Shown here: in pieces, positions 1-12,800 of the stretch
Position numbering within the stretch: the stretch's first letter is position 1
Layout of the letters: every line of letters begins with the position of its first letter
DNA from: Dermatophagoides farinae
Lineage: Eukaryota; Arthropoda; Arachnida; Sarcoptiformes; Pyroglyphidae
Assembly (NCBI RefSeq): GCF_024713945.1
Contig: NC_134679.1
Coordinates: 3,167,001-3,231,000, forward strand
Direction of reading: 5' to 3'
DNA length: 64,000 nucleotides
Notes under the pieces: generated by a model
Seen by the model: the letters and a program-made list of their open reading frames with translations, nothing else
Told to the model about the DNA's origin: nothing
Database searches by the model: none
Made by a program: the position numbers and the translations under genes

Positions 1-4
1 TTAC

Positions 5-843
5 GAGTTGAAAAAATGTATTCTCGATGTACAGTTCCAGCTTCAGTAACTGCTTGTATCAATAATTCATACCATGATCCGGAAAACAAATTTGTAAGCT
101 CTATGATTAGTTCGGCAGTTATGTTGCTATGAATATTTGATTCGACTTCTATCATAGTTGATTGTTCACCAACTGAAGTTGATGGAGTTATAGTCAGTTT
201 TCGATTTGTGGCTACATCTCCGAATACTCTAAAATCCAATTCAAATTTTTCGATTGGACAACCTAGTCGTTTCCATTGATTCAAATTGATTCTAGCATTC
301 GAAATATTTGGTTGAACAAAATCTTGTACAGATTCTGGTGGTACGGGAACATTCCCTTCAGTTCGTGCAAGGATTACTTCACTGGGATCACCTTGGCCAG
401 CGCCATTATAGGCGTTTACATAAATGAAATATTTGGTGCCACAACGAAGTAAACCTAGAACATATGTCCTTCGATGAAAAGTTGAAATGACTGGAGCCGG
501 CTCAGGATGAGTGAACACAGTATCAATTGAATTAGCATCACTCAAAGGTTCCAATTCGATTTTGATCGTTTTCCAATCGTTCATGTGATCTTCAACTGAA
601 GTGCTGACTTTTTCAGCAACATTAGCCACGCTTGATTTCAACTCATTTTGTGTTGCCGATTTATATGATATGACAAATCCGGAAATAGGTTCTTCTCCTT
701 GAACAGACCACATCAATTCAATTGAACTTAAATTTGATTTTAATGCACGAATTCTAGGAGCTGATGGTACATCATAATCCAGAGTTTTTCCTTGATACTC
801 TGAGCTAGAAGGACCTGCGCCAGCCAAATTGAAAGCTTGAATT
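5..843 (-). CDS. Dscam: Dscam exon 13: end of FN3-2, then two FN3 domains resembling FN5 and FN6
   Basis: The acceptor is CATTTCTAG|A, phase 2. An ACTC|GTAA at the window edge (1-4) would be a phase-1 donor, but its context is cut off. Order: KIQAFNLAGAGPSSSEYQGK closes FN3-2. A domain from VPSAPRIRALKSNLSSIELM follows, with a long loop, ending LGLLRCGTKYFIYVNAYNGA and GQGDPSEVILARTEG. The next domain starts VPVPPESVQDFVQPN, with WKRLGCPIEKFELDFR and GSWYELLIQAVTEAGTVHRE. The LLCGxxY and GCPxxxF motifs match the FN5-FN6 pair of Dscam, yet no FN3, FN4 or Ig10 lies between FN2 and this pair. Confidence 0.83.
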
Positions 844-3800
844 CTAGAAATGATAAAAAATTTATTTCAAAAGTTTTCGAAATTATTTTTGTAACAAACT
901 TTATATCGTAACGTGTAGCTCGTTTTAGATTGTTGAGAATAAAACTTTCATGAGTTTCACTCGATGAAAGATCAATGCCAGATTTGATTGTTTTAAATAC
1001 AAATTCATTCAATTGATTTTGGTGATCATTATCTATAGTATCAAGATGTGGTCGATATCCAATGTAGTAGCCTGTAATTGGCGGAATATAGACGTTGCTT
1101 TGAGATTTATGATTGCTCGCAGGGGTCTGGGGTTTTCGTGATGGTCTCCATGAAATTTTTAAGCTACGAGTATTTAGCGGTAATATTGTTATGTCGGTAG
1201 GGACATCGTTTGGAGCTATGAAATAAAAAGATGAGGTAAAATTAATATGAAAATTTATATATACTTACGTTCTTCGGTAGTTTTGACAGTAATACTATCA
1301 CTAAATGAACTGGAACCAACAGAATTTTTAGCTTTGACCTGTATTACGTATGTGGTTGCAGGAGTTAGATCACCTAATTGAAATGAAATGAACTTCTTGT
1401 GAGAATCTATGGTCGCCGTAGTCATGGATGTTGCCAAATATGCAGCATATGGAGCCAAAGTAACTGTGTTTGATATGGACCCAGAGATGGTTCGATAAGA
1501 AATCACATATTCATTAATGGGAGAATTCCCATCGAATGGCATTGGCCAAGTAAGTTTAATTGATTGACTAGCAATTTCATCAGCACGAATCTCTTCAGGT
1601 CTATCAGGTTGTTCCAAAACGGTCACAGTAAAATTTTTTCGTATGGAACCATAACGATTCTGTGCTGTGCAAAGGTAAACTCCTGTGTCACTACGTTCAA
1701 CATGACGTATGGTCAACTTTGTTGCATAATATCTAGTAGTAGGATATGACTGTTTTTTGTTGGATTGATTTATTAAAAATATATCAGTAAAGTTAAGTGT
1801 TGATCCGGTTAACCCATCTTGATTCACTTCGAATGTTTGAGTCGTATGATATCGATCATAAGAGGGATCGGTCATCAAAAGTTTCGATTTTGATGAAGCT
1901 ATCACCGGAGTAGAACTAGTATCTTTAAACCAACGAATATTCACAAGCTCGTCAATGTTAGTATTTGAAAGATTCGAAAATTTAGATGCTTGAACATTAT
2001 CGATGTATTCAAGTTTGACCAAACAAGTCAACACAACCATTTCCCCGAATTTTATTTGTTTACTTTCATAATAACCATGGAGAAATTGTGGCGGAACTTA
2101 ATAAATTAATAAAAACCATTTAAAATCATTGATTGCTGAGTTTATGGTCTACTTACAATGGACAGAGAGTCTTATAATGGTACTTATACCGCTACCGACA
2201 CCATTAAAAGCGCTACACATGTATCGTCTATGATCATCACGATTCACTTCTTTGATGATCAACGATCCATTCTCTAAAATTTGCATATGAGGATTACTGA
2301 TCACAGCATGAAAAGAATTCGAATTTGAGTTTGAATTTGAAATTTCAGGTATTGATTTAGGCTGCAGCTTTTTTGCATTATTATTATTGTCCAGAAAATC
2401 ATTTCCTTCTACTTTCCATCGAACTTGTGGTTCTGGAATACCTTCAGCTTGACAGTTAATCACTAACATTTGTCCTGAAATAGCTATGATATCTTCGGGC
2501 TCGAAAAGCCATATTGGTGCCACTATTTTTAAAACAAGAATGTGAATTAACCACTTAACACAGGTTTTCGATATTTACCATTAACACGAAGATCAGCATA
2601 ATGACGGTCACTGGCAGCCATATTGGATGCTATACACGTATATCTACCAACGTGACGACGTTTCAGTGCAGTGAATGTAATACTGGATGTGAATTCATTC
2701 ACCATTTCGATTTTGCGATCACCACTACTAGTTAATGGTTGGCCATCCTTAAGCCAATGAATGTGTATTGGTGAATCACCGGATATCACAGCACATACTA
2801 CAACACTACGCATTCCTTCTTCAAGGTTTGGTGCAAACGTGAAATTATCAATTCGAGGACCAGCTAGAAAAAGATATAAATATCGAGTTTCATATAATGA
2901 TTCAAATAATATAGGACAAAACTTACTGATGACATTTAAATGAAGTTTGGTTCGTGAAGTAGACTCTTTGTTGCTAGCAAATGCCACCTCACATTCATAT
3001 GTTCCTTCATCTTCCTTCTTGTTTATTTTACTGCCATTCATATAGGTTAATTATTATATCAAGTCCGGAGATTATTATCGAGATAAAAACATTTTAGAAG
3101 GGCGACCATTATTATCATTATCAAAATCGTTTCATACGAAACAAAAAGTAACAATTTCTAATTATACACACAAGAACTATTTTCGCTTCGATAATTATAA
3201 TGACCTACCTGATATGTAATGTTCCATTAGGTGATATGTGTTGACGCCCATTGGTTGGCAATTTTCGTTGTGATCCATCTGTGTGAATTGAGGAATGTAA
3301 ATTAATATCGATGATCATAATGATCTAGGATAATCAACTATACCTTTTCCAAACCAACTTATAGTCTTAATTGGATAACCATAGAACGGACAATTCAGAT
3401 TTATATCAGCTCCAGAGAGGACAGTCAAGTTCGGTGTATGAACTTTGACTGCTCCTTTGCCAATAACGTTTACTCGTGCTTCATAATAAGTTGAACCAGC
3501 TAAATTTTTTGCTGTACATCGATAAACTCCACCATCTTCGACACGGCTGCCTGTAACATTGAAATGACTGACTAATAAAGAATCAAATGTCGATGATCCA
3601 TGATGGTTGTGATTATCTTTGATGACGAAATCACCTAAACGAAATCGAGTTGATGTTGGCATAGGCATTCGATCCAATGACCATTCTATTTGCGCTAATG
3701 GTGCACCACGCGATACACAACGTAGAGTAAAACTTTCTCCCGGTTGAATTGTTAGCTCATTAAAGTGTTCCACAATAGATGGCGGTTGATCTATTCAAAA

Positions 3801-6800
3801 AATCATATGTGAAAAAAAAAATTAAAAACCAAAATTGTTTTGTAGCATTGAACTTCAATGATGATATGATGAATCAATAATCGGATTAATCTTTCTCCTA
3901 GTAACTATATATATCATATAAAGATCAGAGAGTGAATCCATTAAGAGATCAAAGAAGATCAAATTATTTTTATTCATCTATTTCATAAAATTAACACAGA
4001 ATTTCAAAAAAAAAATCTGAACATATAAAAATAGTTTGATACATTTGAAATGCCGAAATAAATAATAGCATCAATGAATTTTTTCATGATCGAATCATTA
4101 GAAATAATAATGGAAATGTTTTATTCCTATCATTTGAAATATATTTGAAAAATTTTCAAATTCAGTTACGTTCTAATCTTGGTTGGTTGATTTTTTTTAT
4201 ACATTCTTCAATATATAGTCTATAATAATGAATCAAGACTTAAATCACATCTTGGCACATTAAACACGCGCAACATAAAAATAAATAAACAAAAAAAAAT
4301 TATTTTCTTGTGAATTTGGATCAAATCTAGAAATTGGTTCTCGAAAAAAAACCATAGGTACCATTGTTTTGTTTTTTTATTGCTAATGGAGTAAGGATAC
4401 TTTGAATTTCTCTTTGAAATTAATTGTCCACCATTTTGGAATAGAAACTTTTTTTTTGTTCACTATTTTCGTTTCGTTAATTTATCATCCAATAAAAAAC
4501 TATTGTTTATTCATTCATTTCACGAGCTATTTAACTTTGTCAAGAATTTTTGCTTTTTTTTTGTTTTCATTTTATAATAGAAAGCCCTAATAATACTATA
4601 GAATGGTAAGAGATTTTCTTGGAAATGAATTTTCAGTATTGATTGGACAAAATTTCAAAAGGATCGAAATTAAAATCATCATAAAATATCATCATCATTA
4701 TCATTATTATGTTTAAAAACAAACTGAACTTTACATATATTCCAAATTAGTATTTAATAATTGAAAAATACTCTCGATAATTTGGAATTTCAGGGAAAAA
4801 AACGTTGCATAATGTTTAGAGTTAAAAAAAAGCTAACGATAATAAAAATGAAAATGAAAAAAAAATTACCAAACCAGGAAAAATATAATATTCGACCATT
4901 GAACAATGGCAATGACATAGATTCTTTTTCAACATTCATCCATGTTCAATTGTATATTGTCAATATATATATTATCAATGTTGAATTTTATCTACTAGAA
5001 CATAAATGAATATAAAATGACAAAATCTTTTTAATGCTCCAAATGTTATATGTTGTCCGGAAGATAGTATATCCTGTTGAAAATCATTTTACGGTTAATT
5101 AATCCAATTCGGCTACACATGTGTATTATATACACTGAAATGAAATTCATTTTCTATTCGTGCGTGTGTGTGTGTGTGTGTGTGTGTATGGACAAGAGAA
5201 TAAATAATTTTCTATGCCACATGAAACCGGTCATCATTGAATATTTTTTTTTTTGTATATATGGAACACATACACATCAACTGGCCATTGTTTGATATGT
5301 CAATGCTATTATAATCAAAAAAAAAACATGATAAAAAACTTTGTCCCACCAAATCCTGTCAGAAAACGCTTTGACATTCATTGAATAATGATTATTTTGG
5401 TGTATTTTCCATTCAATTTTTTTTTGCATCATCATTTCACAATGATTTGAATTTAAATTGAAATTGCCATCAAAGACATAAGCATTTGCCTTTTTTTATA
5501 TCTATCACGATCATCAATTGACCGTATGTTAGAATCAAATTCATAGAAATGTGCCTAATAAATATGGATCGACCATAGTATAGTTAAAATAAAAGAAAAA
5601 TGATCAAGACCGATGGTATGATGAAGAAAAAACGGAGGCCCTGAAGGTATTGACAAATACAATAGCAAAATCTAACATTTTATTGAATACAATTCAATTT
5701 AGTTTAAAAAATGAAAATCAGCTCTTTTTAAAATCGAACATTCCAAATTCATCGTAAAGTTTACTGAATTTTTTTCGTTAGAATTCCAAATGATGACCAT
5801 TCATTCATCTTTGTGTGTGTGGAAAAAAAATTCAATTGAGATAGAAAAATTCGTGAAAGAGATTTTTTTTCTCCATTTCAACTCGTAGTTGATTCGATCA
5901 AGAAATGTAGCAAATGAAGCGAAATTTGATTTTCTTCATTCTATTATGGCTAACAAACCGTATACAGGAGTAATTCCACCATTAAAACTAACTACTATAG
6001 AAATACATTGGATTTTACCATCAATGATCATTCATCCAACTTTTAGAATGCCAATATGGAGTTAATGATTCACAAATTTTTTAATGATTCTTGCCAGTAT
6101 TGAATCTAATCAGGCAAGAAGAATTGACGGAAAGAAGAGTTCATCAAAAATGTGAAAGAATGAAACTAAAGTAACCTTTGGCTTATTATAGAAACTTTTT
6201 TCGGGCCACTTACCCACAAATTGAACTTGTATAGTAGCTTGTGTCGTTTCGAAACGATTACGTGCAAAACATTGATACATTCCAGATTTGCTACGATCAT
6301 CTAGGGCTAGATCTAAATGCTGTATGGCGGATATATCGCGACGATTATTGCTGTTCGCCTGATCTACATTCATGTCAGTAGCATATACTTGTAAATAGTT
6401 GGCAGTATTCATTTTGATTCGGCTTCGAAGATTCCCTGATCCTGATCCTGGATAGTAACCAGATGGTGATGATGATAATGAATCCAAGTTAACGACACCA
6501 TGATGATAATGATAATTTACTGCTGGTTGTAGCTTTTGTTCTTGTTGTTGTTCATTTCCGTCTCTTCCGCTTTGGCCGGAATTAACTAGAATTACTTGCG
6601 TATTGTGAAGCCAATAAACATCAGACAATGGAAATCCATGCACTGTACATCGTATTCGAATAGTTTCACCACGAACTCCACGAATTATTCTTGGTTGTTT
6701 TGATTCCTGGTAGAACTGCTGTTGCTGCTGGCGCAAATGAGGAGTTGGCATCATGGTTGATTTCTTCGATGAAACGCCCTGAATTGGCACAGAATCTATC

Positions 6801-9800
6801 CGCACCGTGAGCGGTGAACGAACATTGACTGTAGTGATACATCGATCATAGCCGACTGTATTGGCCACAATGGCAATATAATGACCAGCGTTGGAATGAG
6901 TGATCGGTCCAGTGATCAATAATGTGCTACCCATTGATCGAAGACGGCTCAACATCAATTGATGGCGACGATATTCTTTGCTATTTGGATCGACATTCTG
7001 GCCACCAATAGTGTTAGATGATTGTGAAGAGGATTGATCATTAGATTGTTGCACAGGAATAGGCATGGCAAATGAATTGATCGATGATGATGACGATGAT
7101 GTTGATGGAGATTTTTGCTGCTGTTGTTGTTGTTGTTGTTGAGACAATAACAATGAGGCAATTTCCGTTTCCCAATCAAAATGCACTCCAAATGGAATCC
7201 AATACCATTTATAAGTAGATAATGGTTGTGAATGTGCAGCGCATGGTATCAACAGTGGTTCCAATTGCCCATCATCAGCATCAAGTTCGTCTAATCGATG
7301 AACGATTCTTGGCGGAAATATGTCCTTCTCGCCACCTAATAAATTTTGTTGTTGCAATAAAAACGAAAAAAAATAAAGAATAAAATAAAATATGAAAGAA
7401 TTAGTATGGTTTTCATCATCAATAATCGTGAACAATGAATTAGAATTCTAGTATAAATGAAAAAAGACAAAAAAAAAATCATCACACACAAATGTCCGAT
7501 TCCTAGCCTGAAATGACATTCGATTTCTTAGCCATAGAAAATACGATACTAATGGTAAAATCGATATATCGGAAACATTCATATACATTCAGGCACAAAC
7601 AGGAAACTGCTACCAAAGACAAACTTTGAAGTCGATGTTTTAAGCAAGTATGCAAGTATTGTATTCAAACTACATTTATGTCTGATTGAACAAAAAAAAT
7701 GAATATTTCTATCAATGAAACATTACATTACATACAATTCATGACAATTATTTGCGGACAATAACCGAAAGAATTGAATATGGTAAACTGTCTTTATATG
7801 AAAATGTGTGTGTGCTTCACTTGAATAATCATTGTAAAATCTGGAACAAACAAATGAAAACAATGATAGTCAATGGATACGACAATAATTATTATTATTA
7901 TTATTATTATCATCATCATCATTATCATCTGAAATTCGAAATGGATATTGTTGCGAAACAAAATAAACGCTTTTATTCTTTTTTATTCTTGTTTGATTTT
8001 GATTGCTCTATTCCCTATGTAAATAACCAAATATACACAGGCAGACACAAACATTTATTTGGAATGAAAGAGGATTTTTGGCGTTAATATAACACTTGGG
8101 AATTTGCAAAATGACGATGACGATGATGATGATGAAGAATTTCGAATGATCGTTTCCCTGAATATCTGTTATATATGAAGAAAAGGAAATCCGGATTTTT
8201 TTTTCTCGACAATGGAATTCGAAATGGAATGGATCATAGAAATTCACATTCACATCGATTCATTACAAATGAACAAATATACAAAGCTCAGCATGTGAAA
8301 TTCATTCACTATATCTCCGGTTATGGTTTCTTGGGTTAGAAATGGTACACAACAAATCAATCTTGTATTTAGATTTTGTCTATCATTTTCATTCATTGCT
8401 CAATTTTCGTTAAATATAAAAAAACAACATGAATACATTCCAATAGAGGGGAAGAACATTTTAATAGAAAAAAAATAGATCAAAGGTAAAAATCATGGAA
8501 AAAAATCCACAAAACAGGATTACCACCACCACCACCACCATCAAGCAGAATCAATTTTCAAAAACAAAAAAAAACAAACAAACATACATTTTGTGAATAA
8601 ATGATTAAATGAATACGAACATGAGATTTTCATATTCGTATAAATAGATGTCAAATAAAAAAAAATTTTCTTATGGCATTTGTCACTATTATTTGTGATG
8701 GCAGAAAAAATTTCTCTTTTTATTTGGTTACTTGAAAATGAAACGAAAACAACAACAACAACCGAAAAACCAAATAAAAATAAAAATAAATTCCATGATG
8801 ATGATGGTATATATCCGAGAAACAAAAAAAAAGAAAGGGAAATAACCCCTTAGCCATGATGTGATTAATTTAAATGGATACAATTTGCGAAAAGGCAAAA
8901 TGTGCACTCACCAAAAAAAAAAAAAGAAGTTGGCAAGAAAGAGAAAAAAAAATTTACTTCATTCAAGTACTATGTGTGTGTATATTTTCATCCATTCATT
9001 TCAGATAGTCGACGGAAATTATCATCATCATCATCATTCTCATAAATTCTTTTTCATGTCTTCTTTGCTTGATTTTTTTGGTTGTTGGAAAAATGAATCA
9101 CATTATTCACGGGAAACATACATGTTTTTCAAGATTCAAAACGGATTCATACAATCTATCCATTTCTAAGATATTCACTTTATTGGATTGAAATGAATGA
9201 TGATGAGTTGTTCATATTTGTCTGCATTTGCGCCTTAGGGCAATCAAAAAGAAAAAAAAAGAAATTTCTCATTTCACATTGAGAATAAAATGGAATTCAT
9301 GATTGTAAGCAATAATAATAATTCACCTAAAATTTGTCCAAAATTGTAAGCTATGAAGAATGATTCGCCCAAAACAACAGCTATATATCGAAAATCAAAC
9401 AATTCAAAACTGAGAAATGAAAAAAAAAATCAGAACCAGATTTAAACTGTTGTTGTTCAAAACGGAAAAAAAATCTAACTCCGTCAAATTTAGAACAATC
9501 ATCATAGTAAACATTTGAATGGAAAGAAAAATTCCACCGGAAATGATCATGATGAAAATAAATTGAATTCAAAATGACGAATTGCTTCGATTTTGTTCAT
9601 TGAATGAATGAGAAATGAAAAAAAAAATTCTGAAGTTGTAATCTAATTGGAAAATCTTTATATATAGTTTGTTGGAACAAATGGATCCAAATTCTTTGGT
9701 ATAGTAGGTAATATTACTGAAGAAAAAAAAAGAAAAATGTGTAGATTGAATATCATTATTATTATTATTATTATAAAGGATGATGATGATGATGAAAAAA

Positions 9801-12800
9801 AATTAATAACGAAAAAGAAAAATTGAGGCCAAGAAAAAATTGGTAAAAAATTTTTGGAATTTTTCTCTCCTATGTTCTTTCTTTTTCTCATAATAATCTA
9901 TATCGCTGAATCGGATTCAAGAATTCAAGAAAAAAAAATGAATTTGTAAGCGGCGTTTTTTTTCCTCGCTCTCCTTGACAATTCAAATAGTTGATGTGAG
10001 ACAAAAAAAAAATCCGGCCATATATAGAAAAATTGTCTTTATAGTGTTCTCAGAAAAGAAAAAAGGGGATATAAAAAAAACGCGCTTTAAGAGAAATGTA
10101 AATGTGAGAATAAGGTTTATATTCTACACATGTGACATTATAAAAGGGTTATATCTTTGTCATCATAATCATCATCATCATCATACTATTATTATACAAA
10201 ATAATTCCAATGTTGATGATGATGGTGTTGGTATTATGATTCGATTATTCAGCAGAAAAAAAATTCATCCATTCATTCATTCATTATAATAATAATTTTT
10301 TGTCGCTTATTTGTTGTAAATTCTAATATCTTGCATTGCTTTTCTCAATATTTGGAAGAAATTTCATTTCATTGAATCTATTGTCTGTCTGTTTTTGGGT
10401 AATGTTCAGCCAAAAAAAAGAATAAAGAAGTAATATGCTCAAAAGAAACGAGTGTAATATATTTAAATTAAGAGAATCTTGACTCTTTCCATACAACATA
10501 AACATGTACACAACACATACACAACAACAAGAACAAGATTGTGGAATTTTGTTTTTTATTTCTCTTTTTCTGATTTTTTTACACTGAACAAAAACTACTA
10601 GAAATCATGTTGGATATTGAAATTGAAATAAATTTTCCAAAAAAAAAAAAAAAAATATTTTCAATTTTACATACCTGAAAGAATTATTTGTGCAAATGTA
10701 CTTTCAGCCAATGGTCGTTGCTGATTCGGTGATGTTTGTAATGATGGTTGTGATATCTGTTGCTGATTATTTGATAATGATGGCTGCTGATGCTGCTGCT
10801 GTTGTTGTTGTTGTTGAATAAATTGATGATTGATGTGCATATCTGAATGGTTTTTGTATGGAAAAAAGACTATTTTTTTAATTGAAAACAAATTACATTA
10901 TTATTTTACCTGAAAATCGTTGTTGTGATTTTTTATTATACTGATATTGTTGATGATGATAGACGGCACATTGATAGGTTCGTCTTGCATCATGTTCATC
11001 AACATCTCGTACATGTAGCTCACCACTTGGATATGCCGTATATTTGCCTATATTAAATTAAATGAATAATGAATATGAATATGATTGAGACATTAGATGG
11101 ATTTATATTCTAAACCATTTCAAAATAGAAAAAAAACTTCTAAAATCAATAGGAAAAATCATTTGTTCATGATACTGTCAATAAAAAGCTTAAAAAACAA
11201 AGACCAATATATTGATGGTCGAGCAATTGGACATAATCCATATATTAATTAATAATAATAATCGAAAACTTTGATGATCACGTTATTTGTGATAATGATT
11301 AAATTTCAAACAATGATAATGATCATCGTCATAAATGACCGATGATGATGATGATAAAAAAAAACACTTACAATTATTCATTAACCTTGATCAAAAAAAA
11401 AAAAGATCATCGTGATGATGCATCATTAGTAACCAAAGAGTGAATGTAGATGAAAATATGAAAAAAAAACTATTTTTCTTGAAAAGGTAATTGTAATTGT
11501 TTCTATAGTAAACGACGATAGAGCAAGAAAAGGAGAGAGAAAAATCACAATCATTCATTATTTTTTTCTTTTTTTTTCCATGAAATAAAGATAGACCCAG
11601 AGTATGTTTGCATTGTTTCCGATATAACGGTGCTAAACGGACACATGATAGATTTGATAATGAAATTATAATTTGGACTTACATTTGATTCTATACACAT
11701 AACTAGAATTTTTTTTATCTTTCGCATGACAGTAGCACTATAGGGACATTCATTATCATCGTCATCATCATTTGATTATTGAACGGACAAACGAAATGGA
11801 AAAATGTTTTTGGATGGAATCGACAAAAAAAAACAACAAAAAAAATTATGAACAAATGAAAAAAAACATTCTTTAGTTATCAATGAAGATCAGACCCAGA
11901 GCCGTATGGTGAATAATTCTACCTTAAGAAGAATGTTAGACTATATAAAATGAGGCCTTTGCAAATTCGCCTTAAAAAAATTGTTTCAAAAAATGATTGT
12001 AAAAAAAATGGTGATTAAGCCGCTAAAAAACAACTGGCAAAAAACTGCGATCGTTCATAACACACACACACAATTTATGACCGAAAAAATTTCCACATGC
12101 TTGTATTCTTTCTATACTCAAATCATAGTATTTGATATTTTGGTTATTTTAGATTTTATTTGGACTTTCTATAAATTGAAATTTATACCAATCATTCAAT
12201 TTGGACTTTCATTTGATTAAAAGATTATTTGTGGCTCTCGATAAATGTATTTGAGATGGTGGAAAATGACTCACACATGTGTGACGCTTGGTCGTGAATG
12301 GGTTAAATTAACTACATTTAATCTTTTTATTTCATTTAAATCAAAAATACATACACACATATTTCACCAGTGCATAGCAAAAGAGTTGTTCTTTCAAAGC
12401 TAGAATCGAGAAAATATGTCCAAACTTTATAAATTCAACTCACGTTCAACAGTAGCACTATAGGGACATTCATTTGTTAGTTTATTTTATGCTCATCGTC
12501 ATTTTCTTGATCATCATCATTTGATATTCTATGTTTGAACGGACAACTTGTTACTTGATTCTGAACTGGTCGTGTTAGTTTGGACTTGTTATTTCTCGAT
12601 TCTGAACTGGTCGTGTTAGTTTGGACTTGTTATTTTCTCGATTTTGAATGTTTTTGGATGGAATCGACAAAAAAAAACAACATTCAAAAAAATTATGAAC
12701 AAATGTCGAAAAAAAACTAAATTCTTTAGTTATCATCAAACTGTGCATACCCAACCAAAATAAATGATCAGTTGAAAACGGTTTAATTTGGAATTATTGA

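Noticed and set aside
2547-3041. One continuous Ig exon from 3030 to 2579
   Set aside because: The bridging residues (SKFCPILFESLYETRYLYLF) are intron sequence; a GTAAGT donor at 2926 and a TTTTCTAG acceptor at 2864 restore Ig6 and Ig7.
6955-7191. Open frame overlapping Dscam exon 5 in another frame
   Set aside because: Shadow of the real exon; His/Asn runs come from the same repeats.
6110-7435. Single long ORF starting MFTIIDDENHTNSF, read as a separate gene
   Set aside because: The first 33 residues are intron sequence; an acceptor at 7336 and phase-1 junctions make it an internal Dscam exon.
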